Source: Scatophagus argus (lineage: Eukaryota; Chordata; Actinopteri; Scatophagidae). Taken from it: a DNA stretch of 64,000 bases. The notes beneath the pieces are model-generated. The model searched no databases, was not told the DNA's origin, and saw nothing but the letters and a program-made list of their open reading frames with translations. Location of the stretch: assembly GCF_020382885.2 (NCBI RefSeq), contig NC_058506.1, forward strand, positions 22,918,318 to 22,982,317, read 5' to 3'. The translations under genes and the position numbers were made by a program. Of the stretch, positions 24,270-34,730 are shown piece by piece (position 1 is the first letter of the stretch; every line of letters begins with the position of its first letter).

Positions 24270-25687
24270 TGACGAGGGCTCGCATTGTGTTTAGTCCTTA
24301 ATAAACGAGATTAACGACAAATTGAAACGTATTTTCTTCTATCACATCAATCAAGCACTAAGCTTGTGTTTTGTCTGTAGCTCTGGTTAGGAAAATGCAT
24401 AAGGACCATAACACACAAAACCGAAGCCGTATTATTGTGGTTATGTTCACGCTATCATAATTGAACTTTGATTACCGTACAGTAAATCTCTAACCGACCA
24501 CATTAGCACACATTAGCAGTATGCCATCTGCCCTGTGACAAAAATGAACTGGATTTAGTAATTGTTCTCTTCAATTCTGATTTATAATCAATATTATATT
24601 TGCAAACACTAAAATAAAGTATGGTTTTGGTCTAGAAATAGGTGTAAACAATTACTTTAGCCACTTAGCTCCATTCTTTCCCGCTCACTGAGGACTAACT
24701 GAACTGCAGTCAACTTTCGATACAATGAGTACAAATGGGGAGTGGACAGGCTGACCTTAGAAGAGCTGTGTTCAGTGTCACAATCGCCACTTTATGTTCT
24801 AATAATATAATACAAGATGCGCATAATAATGTTGCTGTACAGTTAAAATGTTTTCTAATGTCTAACCTAAATATGTGCCTCTAATATGATGAGTGATACC
24901 CAGTTTTGTCATTTAGCTCAAGGCTGTAAACGTCTTTAGAGAGTGAACTGTACAAAGAGACAGCACAGATCCGGTGAAAGACTTTATTCTTCATCCGTGA
25001 CTTGAATGTTTTGCTTCTCATTAAGACAGCAGACAACACCGGGCCTTGAAATCAAACTTCGGTACAAACATTGTCAGATTACCCGCCAGCTCCTGTAGTG
25101 TTCACTGACATTTTAAACATGAGAGCATCCCATTGAAGTGAACACACATCCTTCACACGATCTTAAATTATTAACTGCTGATCCAAAAATCCAAAAGTCA
25201 GATTGAAAGAAAAACAGAGCTTGAAGCAAAATACCAAAAGTCCTCCAGCAGACTAAATCACAGCACATAACTCAGAATACTGATATAATAATACCATGTT
25301 TGTCTGCAATACTTCTATCATTTCTAATTAAAAGAACTATTGTAAGAATAGCAATGAGAGAAATAATAATAAGCTCCTCATATCTTTAATCACACATTCT
25401 GTTTGTTGCTGATGGTTCAGCTTCTCCATGTGGAGCTTCAGGTTGTGCTTGGTAAGGTTGTGGCACTTGTATCAAACTGGAAGGGAAACAGAGAGAATCA
25501 GTTACTTGTTTTTTCACACAGCAGTTTTTGTTCATCTTTGGATTTATGGCAGGATTCATAAATCCAGGATTCTGCCTGATCTTAACATTTCAGAGACAGA
25601 ATTTGTAGAGGATGTGTGTTATCACTGCAGCAGGTGAGCAGGTCTCAGTACTCACTGGCCAGCAGGGTGGACCTGAGTGAAGCCATG
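24270..25687. other. AT-rich spacer
   Basis: No supported coding exon. Phrases around 24625-24740 (TAGGTGTAAA, CCACTTAGCTCCATTC, CTGAGGAC) echo those at 23355-23470, so a diverged duplication may flank the tRNA pair on both sides. Confidence 0.4.
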
Positions 25688-26000
25688 TGGGCAGGTCTGG
25701 GGGGCAGGTCTGGGGGCAGGTCTGCGGGGCAGGTCTGGGGGGCAGGTCTGGGGGGCAGGTCTGGGGGCAGGTCTGCGGGGCAGGTCTGCGGGCAGGTCTG
25801 GGGGGCAGGTCTGGGGGCAGGTCTGCGGGGCAGGTCTGCGGGCAGGTCTGGGGGCAGGTCTGGGGGCAGGTCTACGGGGCAGGTCTGGGGGGCAGGTCTG
25901 GGGGCAGGTCTGCGGGGCAGGTCTGGGGGGCAGGTCTGCGGGCAGGTCTGGGGGCAGGTCTACGGGGCAGGTCTGCGGGGCAGGTCTGGGGGGCAGGTCG
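25688..26000. repeat. G-rich minisatellite, 12-14 base units
   Basis: About 24 head-to-tail copies of a unit on the theme GGGGCAGGTCTGGG, with G/C/A variants at one position and unit lengths of 12-14 bases. All frames stay open on both strands because the unit has no stop, giving Gly/Arg/Ser-rich or Pro-rich false proteins. Confidence 0.92.
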
Positions 26001-27731
26001 TTGCAGTGCTCGGCTGGTCTGGTCATTGGAAACCTTGCTGCCAAAGATCCTGAAGAAAATGCTATCTCCTTCTCATCACCAAAAGATTTATAGCCTGTAA
26101 GGTGTCAGTGACTTGGGCTGCTTGGCTACGAATCCACCTTCCCTCGAGCTCAACACTCAGATCTGCAGTGTTTACTAACCAAATACTTTGTTAAAATGTC
26201 ATCTTTAATCTTTGATAAAAAAAACAGTCTGACTTCTGTATCATCTATTTCCAGCTCCTTGATGTGAAATTTTCAAACCCAAGACAAAATGTATGTCCTG
26301 GAAGCCACAGATTATGTTCAAATTTTATATATTTGATATGTGGAAACCTGATGTTTTGACTTTCAGTTTTTATGCTGTGACTGCTGGGAGTTTCTGGTTC
26401 AATTTACCCACTAAAAGCTCTTGGACAAAGTTAGGAAAAGATCAAGTTTTGATTCAAAATATCTGTTGTAGTCATCACAAACACGGCTGGAACATCTGCA
26501 CACAAACCTGAGTCCTCTTCCCCTCACCCTGCTGGAGTCCTGCAGTCTCTTGATGTCGTTAAAGATTTTCTGTTGCTTGGCTAGCTAGCAACATTTTCCT
26601 ACGATGGGACATCAGCCACGAGCAGCATGAAGTCCAGGCTGTTGACGATTGTCTGGACTGAATGATTGTCTTTTTGTCTCTCACATATCAGCAAGGGGCT
26701 GCCGGCTGCTGCGTGTGAATGCGCTGCTGTTGCTGTAGCTGTGTTTGTGTTTTAATGGTCCTGTGCCTCCTTCCTAAGGGAAGGAGGGCAAACGCTCTGC
26801 TTTTCAGCCTTCTGTATGCTGGGTAAGTGCAGGAGCTGTTCCATATTTACAGATTCTGGTATAAATCTACAGAACGTGTAAAACGCTTGCTGCCCTCCCA
26901 ATGCGTGTGTTTTCAGCAGCAGCTACCTGAACGCTACCTGAAAGCAAAGACGTGAACACAGAAGTAAAGTGTGAACTTTGGCATACTGGTTGATCGATCT
27001 GAATCAGCCTCAGCTTTTGGGTCTGACCTGCGTTCAGGGTTCAGCATCAAAATGAAGATCAGCATAAGATGATATGCATGTGTTGTGGTGGCGCCTTCGC
27101 CTCAGCCTTCTGCACACACGTAGGTGAGCACACACTCCAGGCTGTGACGCTCTTCAACAAACACAACAGCAATTTACTGCTAGTTTATGTAACACCACCT
27201 CATGGAGTCTGTGTGGGACCTGAAGAGGAAGGTTTAAGTGATGGAGTTTGGACACTGAAGTCATCTCATTTATCAGACTGGATTTCCACATTCACACCCA
27301 GAGGGGCGTGGTACACCTGGACAGGTCAGCAGGCCATCACAGGGCGGACACACAGAGACAAACAGCAGGCAGCCAGCCTGTCTGTGGGACTGGGACAGGA
27401 AGGACTTTGACACACAGACGTCTGTGTTTCATTGACTTTTATTCAGCTCACTTTAACAACCACAAGAAACAAACCAAACACCAGCAGCTGCTCAGAGACA
27501 CACAGCTGCATGTGAAATGAATTCAGAGTGTGAAGCGCAGGCGGCCTCAGAGGTGTGATCCTCTGATGAACAGCTCGTTCACACCACCAGAGGAGTACAT
27601 CACGTGAATGAATGTCTGTCGACAGCACTGACTGTACACCTGAAAACAGGTGCAATAACACACTAACACGCTCCACACAGATGAAAAACATCTTTTATGT
27701 GTGTTGTTTTGTCTTTCACTCGAAAAGGTCT

Positions 27732-27801
<70 letters not shown>

Positions 27802-27835
27802 CTTTATTGATCCCGAGGGAAAACTGTCTTCAACA
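27732..27835 (-). mobile_element. LINE 3' tail with (GATA)n
   Basis: About 17 TAGA units followed by CTTTATTGATCCCGAGGG. The same junction ends the LINE at 35308, so this is probably a short 3' end of that family on the minus strand. Confidence 0.75.
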
Positions 27836-27943
27836 GCCTGAAATCTGGAAACAGAATAATAAACATGAGGACAAACGATTTCTAACGATGAATCATTTCC
27901 ACACTCAGTTCACCAGATTTAAACAGTCAGTGAAGGCATCCAG

Positions 27944-27946
<3 letters not shown>

Positions 27947-27986
<40 letters not shown>
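27947..27986. repeat. (TG)n microsatellite
   Basis: About 20 TG units in the 3' flank of the TIM-like gene. Confidence 0.95.
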
Positions 27987-27989
<3 letters not shown>

Positions 27990-28033
27990 AAGGCGTATTT
28001 TTCTGGGTTTATTCGTGGTGTGACTGAGGGTCT

Positions 28034-31000
28034 CTACTCCAGAGTGTAGATGTTCTCCTGTATTGGTCTTCTCATGCGGATCTCATAGATGATGTGAGGA
28101 GGCTCCTCAGAGGACAAACTGAAGAGAAAAAAGAACAGACACTCATCAGTCAGTAGCTCAACAGAAGACCAGTTCGGTTTGGGAACATCTGTCTCCTTTT
28201 GGTTCGTCTCCTCTGCTTCTCTGTTTGTCTCTCTGTGTTGGACAGTTGGCAGTACTTGAGACACGACTTGATGAACTCACCAGCTGGTCTTTAAGGTTCT
28301 CCTGTAAGGTCCACCTGGACAAAGAAATAAGACTTGAAATAAAAACTCACAGACTGAGCGTGTGTAGGTTGCACACTTTAGTCTGACAGTAGTAACGAGT
28401 ACTGTGGTTTATAAACTCTAATGGAGACGTACGTTTGAAGGCCAGAAAGACAAGAACTGCAGCCAACATGAACAACACAATGAGGGACAGAGAGAGGACG
28501 GGAACGTTGATCTGAAGGGACAGTGAGGGTGGAGAGTCGTCCACCTGAGACAGAGAGAAGGGGGACAGGAGGTCAACATCATCAGCTCTGATTCTGTCCA
28601 CACGTCACGCTGACGGTCGTGGTTACTCACAGTGACGGCGTCGGAGTGCAGCAGGGTGGAGTTCCTCCTCAGCAGGTCCAGCTGAGACGACAGCAGGGAT
28701 CTCCAGTTCACTGCAGAAAGACAGATCACACAGGACTCACCTGACCATGCTCAGACCTGGACCAGTAAACCCCCAGAACCGGTTAATGACCGGCTTCAGT
28801 AATTAGCCAGGATCGGCATGGAGCAGGTTCTGTTCTAACTGTTTAGACCACTCATAAATTGGTTCTGAACCTGAAAAGTTGTTTCCCTGCTGCAACCAAT
28901 AATTAGTCCAGGTGTGGACCATGATGACATCAGTGTGTCCTGCATGTTGGACAGACAGGATAAAGATGGTCTACTGTCTCATCTGTCATCTGCCGTCCTG
29001 CGACGCCCTCCATCGATGACTAATCCTCTACTACAGCAGTTCAACCCAGAACTGGTGGAACCCCGTGGTCTCAGCGGTGGTTGCTGTGACCTGTCCGACC
29101 AGCCAACAGGCAGGAGTGAATGTTGTCTTACCTGTTGAGGTTGACGGTGCTCTGACCCGATTGGTTGTTGCTGTCACGGTTGTTGTTGTGGTTGGAGGAG
29201 AACTGATGACCAGAGCTGAGAAGAACAAACCAGAGTTACTGATCATCGTCCCCTGGGGGCAGCCGTGGCCTAGAGGTTGGAGAAGCGGCTTGTGATCGAA
29301 GGGTCACCGGTTCGATTCCCCCACCGGACGGGCAGGAAAAATTTGGGTGTGGTGGAGTGATTAATGTGATAAAAATGCTCTTGTGTGTGCCCTTGAGCAA
29401 GGCACTTAACCCCCCAATATGCTCCCCGGGCGCTTGATGCTGCCCACTGCTCCTGTGTGTGTTTCACTGCATGTAATTTGCTGGGTGTTGCATGTGTGTG
29501 TTCAACTAAGGATGGGTCAAATGCAGAAGACGAATTCAGTGTGTGTGTGTAAAAATATATATATACTGGCAGTCGTGGATCAGCGGTTAGGGTGTCGGAC
29601 CCGTAACCGGTGGATCGCTGGTTCGATTCCCCGTCCCGGTGTCCATGGCTGAGGTACCCTTGAGCAAGGTACCTAACCCCCACTGCTCCCCGGGCGCTGC
29701 ACGCGGTCGCCCACTGCCCCGGGTTTGCTGTGTGTGTGTGCACGTCACTTGGGTGGGTTAAATGCAGAGAACAAATTTCGTTGGAGTGAGTTCCCTCCAA
29801 TGACAAAATATGTCACTTTAATCACTTTAAAACTTTAAACTGTCAATAAAAGTTGATTCTATAAAAAGTTGATTCTTCTGATGCTCACATCACGGACGGT
29901 TTTTCTTACACCATCTGTTGAGTGCAGGTTGGCAGAAACTGAATCGATGTCTCACAATAAAGTTCACATCTGAGCCTCCACTGAGGCCACTGAGAGCCTC
30001 CTTCCTAAAATACACTTTCAGGGTTAGAGATGCCAAAGTGTGAATTCGCCTTTTAACTGTCGCTCACCTTTGACCACCCTCAGGTTCATGATCACCTTCT
30101 TGTCGTTGAAGACCCCGTCGATGTCCACCCTGCAGCAGTACGGCCCACTGTCTGTCCGTCTCACATTCAAGATGTCCAGGTCCATCTGCCCGTCCAAGAT
30201 GTCCCCCGTCAGCCTGTACCGGTCCTCCACCTGCAGCACCAGGTGAGGATAGCCTATTTCATTTGTTTAAGTTGTTTACACAGGGACATTAATGACCACA
30301 TGGAAAGACTGATGGACTGAAGTTTAGGACATCAGCACTGTTGTTCCCTCACATTCAGCTCTGAATGTTTCTGTCCGTATCTCACAAATGCCACCTTAAA
30401 ACCAAAACCTTAAATGATCAACTGCAGAACTCACTTGCTGAAAATTGTTCATGACATTAAAGCTGTTTTTACGACAGTTTAGTAAAGTTTATGATTGTCT
30501 CTGGAAAGTGACTGCTGGGACATTTCTCAACACACTGACCTCGGCTATGTTCAGATACCCGTACTGCCAAGCTCCAGCCTCCGGGGCTGAAAAAGGAAGC
30601 AAACCTGCAAAAACTGCACTCCAAAGTGAGTCAGTCTATTTCAGACCGCATGCTAAAACGTCTGCCTTTACAGCAGAGACAAACATGTCCACAGCCAGTT
30701 CGGCCTCTTTACAGCACAAGAAGACAAACGTGTTTTGTGAGCTGAGCTGACCTTGGAGACGACTCCGTTCTCATCCGTCTGCACCAGGATGTTGCTGCAC
30801 CAGAAGGTCCCACAGCCGCGGCCCCAGCAGACCCGACTCAGACCGAAACGCTTCACAGAGTACTGACAGGACAGAGAGGCCACGCCCCCCTCCGCCACCT
30901 TGAAGCAGGATACAGACGGCAAGTGTCCACCTGCAGCACAGACACATCAGTCCAGCAGTCACAGAGCAGCTCAGTGCAGTACTCCAGTACTCCATTACTG

Positions 31001-31529
31001 TACTGAGTACAGCTCTGTAGTACGTGTCACTACATTCATGTGACAGCCTTTACATTCCATCAGTCAGTAACTGAGCAGCTGTACTGATGATGAGTTTTCT
31101 CCTGTAAAAACGTGTGCTGGCTGTGAAGATTTGCAGCTTTTGCTCTGAGTGCTTTGAATCCTCTGAATGAGCTCCAGCTCGACCAGCTCAGACATTAAGA
31201 GTCACAGTCAGCTGATCTGAGGTCAGAAATGACAGGACATCAGTCACAAGGGACTCTGTACTGCATACTGAGTACTTCTTCAGTGAATACTTTAAGTACA
31301 CTGTCCTGGTTATACTTTTACTGAAGTTAATTTTCACTGCAGGACTTTTTACTTGTCCGAGAGCAATTTTACATTGTGGTATTTGTACTTTTACTGCAGT
31401 ACAGGGTGTGAGCACTTCCTCCCATAGCGTCATGTTGTGATGTCAGCAGTGTGTCTCACCTGACAGGATGAAGAAGACGATGACGAAGATCTGCGGCGTT
31501 CCACAGCGACGAGTCGAGACGGCGGCCAT
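28034..31529 (-). CDS. TIM/HAVCR family immune receptor
   Basis: Type I membrane receptor; TIM proteins bind phosphatidylserine and tune T cell and phagocyte responses. Eight exons in phase (minus): 31529-31460, 30930-30752, 30230-30068, 29215-29132, 28710-28631, 28544-28433, 28314-28281 and 28118-28034; 268 aa. Signal peptide about 1-22 (FVIVFFILSG). IgV domain about 24-137 with six cysteines in the TIM pattern (LSCQYSVKRFG, VCWGRGCG, DSGPYCCRV). The FG-loop motif WFND of PS-binding TIMs reads VFND: Asn and Asp kept, Trp replaced. A Thr-rich stalk (TTTTTVTATT) and an NST glycosylation site follow, then a membrane segment (about 204-228) and a tail with HIIYEI and ENIYTLE, the latter like human TIM-3. 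The IgV domain is split by an intron, unlike mammalian TIM genes. HAVCR1, HAVCR2 and TIMD4 assignments cannot be told apart. Confidence 0.9.
29255..29550 (+). mobile_element. tRNA-derived SINE, copy 1
   Basis: The head has a box A-like TGGCCTAGAGGTTGG and box B GGTTCGATTCC, followed by the tRNA-unrelated phrases CCTTGAGCAAGGCACTTAAC and CTGCCCACTGCTCC, ending in a short AT tail. It lies in the TIM-like gene intron between exons 3 and 4. Confidence 0.8.
29567..29818 (+). mobile_element. tRNA-derived SINE, copy 2 (different subfamily)
   Basis: The head GGCAGTCGTGGATCAGCGG and box B GGTTCGATTCC are followed by CCCTTGAGCAAGGTACC and GGTCGCCCACTGCCCCGGG, ending AGTGAGTTCCCTCCAATGAC. Directly after copy 1, same strand. 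Its 3' end recurs alone at 48696. Confidence 0.8.
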
Positions 31530-31547
31530 GCTGTGACTGTGACTGTC

Positions 31548-31634
31548 TGTGTGTGTGTGTGTGTGTGCTCATTGTCCAGTTAGATGAACACAGAGTGACT
31601 CTGTGACGGAGCTGTGGACACACACACACACACT

Positions 31635-31706
<72 letters not shown>

Positions 31707-31835
31707 CTCACACACACACACACTCACACACTCACACACTCGCACACTCACACACACACACTCACACACTCACTCTCACACTCACACACACTCACTCTCA
31801 CACTCACACACACACACACTCACACACACACACCA
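31548..31835. repeat. Long imperfect CA/TG microsatellite at the TIM-like gene 5' end
   Basis: A TG run (31548-31567) is followed by about 220 bases of CA interrupted by CACT/CTCA variants. It begins within 20 bases of the start codon, so the 5' UTR or promoter of the TIM-like gene lies in or past it. Confidence 0.9.
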
Positions 31836-31839
31836 TGTG

Positions 31840-34730
31840 GCGATGTCACTGAGATACAAAGGACTGATTATTCACAGCAGAACTTTCTTTGTCTTTCTGT
31901 CTTTCTGTCTTTGTCTCACAGGTTTCCCTCCAAACTCGACTGTGTGAGAGGCTTTAAGTCAAAATATTTGAACCAAACCCTGCTGAGGTTTTCACTCTGG
32001 TGTGCACACACTCTGAGACAACATTTATCCACAGCACAAGTATTAAAGCTCCTGCAGGAGACGTGTTTGACCCACAGCTGATGATGTGTGGGACGGTTCG
32101 AACGGGAACGCACGTCGCACGGCCGGCGATGTTCCCACCAGCCTCAGCTGCGCTTTGGGTTTACTGCTAGTTAGCTAATGTTAGCTTGCTAACACGCTAA
32201 ACCATCTGTAGTGCAGCTGCTTACAGTCCTGATTCAGACAAAAGAAGCTCAGAAAGATGAAGAGCAGACAGACAGGAAGTAGACGTGTGCAGATTAACTT
32301 TCTAAGAGTGTGAACATGTTTCCACTGTATGAATGGATAAGATAAGATGGATAATCATAAGATGATCCTTTATTAGTCCCATTATTGAGGAATGACAGTG
32401 TTACAGCAGCAAACAGGATATGGAGGGTGCAAAGCATGCAGGGATAAGAGAAGGATGAGCATTCAGAAAGAATAAATACACAGGAAACAAGTACCTGCAG
32501 CTGTACACAGTACAGAAAAGAAAAAGACTATTTACACTAGAGTCCCTCAAGTTATGATTAGTGGATGGATTGATTATTGTACAGATTTGTTTCAGGGACT
32601 AAGTATGTAGGTACTAATCCTTGTAGTAGTGTTACATGAGTAAGGATTATTGCACAATTACACATGTATTATTGCAGGTCTGGCGTGACCATTTTGTCCC
32701 AGAACTGGATAGCAGGGGGCATCGTAGCTGATATCTGAATAGATATCTGAAGTAAAAGCAGAAAATCAAACCAACAGCACAAACTCTGACAAGCTGATCC
32801 ACAGACCCAGACCAGATCAGCTGCAGTACTGATACACACTACATGATATGATGATGATCAGGAGGCGTGACAGGACAAATTCCTTACGCTGCGTTTACTG
32901 TGTTCCTGTGGGCTACCTTAAAGGAAAGGAGAAACTAATGGTACTGTAAGTACTTAGGTAAGTACTGATGTGAGTACATCAGTGTGGCGTCCTCAGTCAG
33001 TAGGTAACAGGTGAAGTTTAACAGAAACAGAAGCTGCTGTTCTTTCCTCGCGGCACTCAGTCATTTTTCCAGGTGCGTCTGCAGCAGGTGAGCTACACCC
33101 ACACTGCGGGGATTCGTTATGTACACATCTTCATTTGGAACAGGAACAAGTCAGGTGTTTTTCTCTTTCGTGAACGTTATGAAGCTGGTGGACACGAAAT
33201 GGACGAGGAGTCAGTCCTCGGGGAGGGGCAGGCCGGAGCAGAAAACGGACAAATCCTCATGCTTTTATTCTGAAAATATGTTCCTGCTTTAAGTGAAAGT
33301 ATTAATACTGCAGTGATAAAACAAAAAAAAGTACTCATAATGCAACGTGGCCCTGTGTACACAAAACCTACACACAGTACGAGTACCTCAGCCTTGACTT
33401 TTTGTGTGAGGGACTAAAGTGAAAAGTGTTCATGAGTGAAACTCCACAAAGTGAGGAGGAGGAGCTGCTGCCTCCTGCTGCTCCTCCCTACAGAGTCTCC
33501 ACCCGCTGCCCAGCAGGCAGCTTCACACACTCTACTGCAGTAAAAGTACCAACACTACACCATAAAAGGTGTTTTAGAGTCAAGAAAAGCGTAATGTGAC
33601 GTTTCAGCTGACACAACAGCAAAACTGACCCAGAATCAGCTGGTATCAGCTGATCAACAAAACAACATCGGATCCTGATGTCCTCGTCACACTGCAGTAC
33701 TGCTACTCAGCTTCAAGTATTTCTACACTGTGGTACTCATGTGCCTTTTATCCAGCAGGTGGCGCAGTTTGACTTCTTACATCCTGATCAAATCAACCTT
33801 CACACATGAAAGCTTCTAAGGTTTTAAATGGCTGGAGAACATTGAGCTTCTTCTGATCGTTTGGTTTGACAAAACTCCATCACTACCAAATGTTACATAC
33901 ACGCTGTATATATGTTATATACATGGTATATACTGTACATGGTATATACATGTTACATACACGTTATTTTTGTTGTTGTTGCTGTTTACACACCTGTAAA
34001 GTGTCTTGAGATAACTGTGTTATGAATTGGCATTTTAAATAAAATTGAATTGAATGTTATGTGAGGCTGGACAGACAGATGGAAACTACGAGTGTGTGTG
34101 TGCTTATCTCATCTCTCTGCTGTGTGTCCCTTCACAGCCGTTGCACAAACACACTCAGTGTTTCAGTGTGTGTGTTTGTGTTTGTGTTTGCAGGCTCCAC
34201 AGTCACAATGGGCTTCATTCATGGTTCAACAGCAGGAACACAGATGAAGGCTGACAGAGCTGAGGGATGCTCACATTGCTGCCTCATCCCAGTTCTCTTC
34301 TGGACTCTGAAGTCCTCATGGTGGAGGACGAGGCCTGCAGCTCCAGGGCTGTCATGACCTTCTTCACAAACCGGATCGCCATGAGGTCCCTTGACTCCTT
34401 GTTGTTCTGTGTGTGACCAGTGACAGCAGCCAGACCTCAGCCTAACCTGTCTGACAAACTGGCCACTTCATTTTGTTTTTTTATTTGTACTGCCCCACAT
34501 TTGGCTTTTTAGTACACATGAAGATTTTCAAACGCAAAACATGAGAATGAAGACTTCAGTATGAGAACTTCAGTATGCTCAGTACATTGTCATAATCATA
34601 CTGCAGCAACATTTTCAGTGTAGACTACTTGTAAAAGAGTATTTTTGCAGTCTGGTATTAGTAATTTTACTGCTGCAAAGAATCTCCATCACTTCTAGTT
34701 TGTGAAATTGCATCAGCTGATAACCTAAAA
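31840..34730. other. Spacer with dispersed repeats
   Basis: No coding exon recognised. A LINE/SINE-like tail with GATAAGAT units and CCTTTATTAGTCCC stands at about 32338-32720. A second LINE-like tail at about 33985-34055 reads GTAAAGTGTCTTGAGATAAC and ends AAATAAAATTGAATTGAA. GTACTTGAGTA-type fragments occur near 31250, 32940 and 34540. Confidence 0.45.

Larger units (their letters stand above)
26001..28033. other. Spacer before the TIM-like gene
   Basis: No supported coding exon. A repeat fragment related to the one at 7797, in the opposite orientation, is visible near 27300-27420 (CACCTGGACAGGTCAGCAGG, CACACAGAGACAAAC). A GATA LINE tail follows at 27732 and a TG run at 27947-27986. Confidence 0.4.

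Noticed and set aside
25688-26000. CRISPR-like regular repeat array
   Set aside because: There are no unique spacers; the units are direct tandem repeats in an animal genome.
25616-26100. Long Gly/Arg/Ser and Pro-rich open frames in three frames on both strands
   Set aside because: They come from a stop-free minisatellite unit; no splice context, start context or protein family supports them.
31569-32081. Thr/His-rich and Cys/Val-rich open frames
   Set aside because: They are translations of the CA/TG microsatellite.
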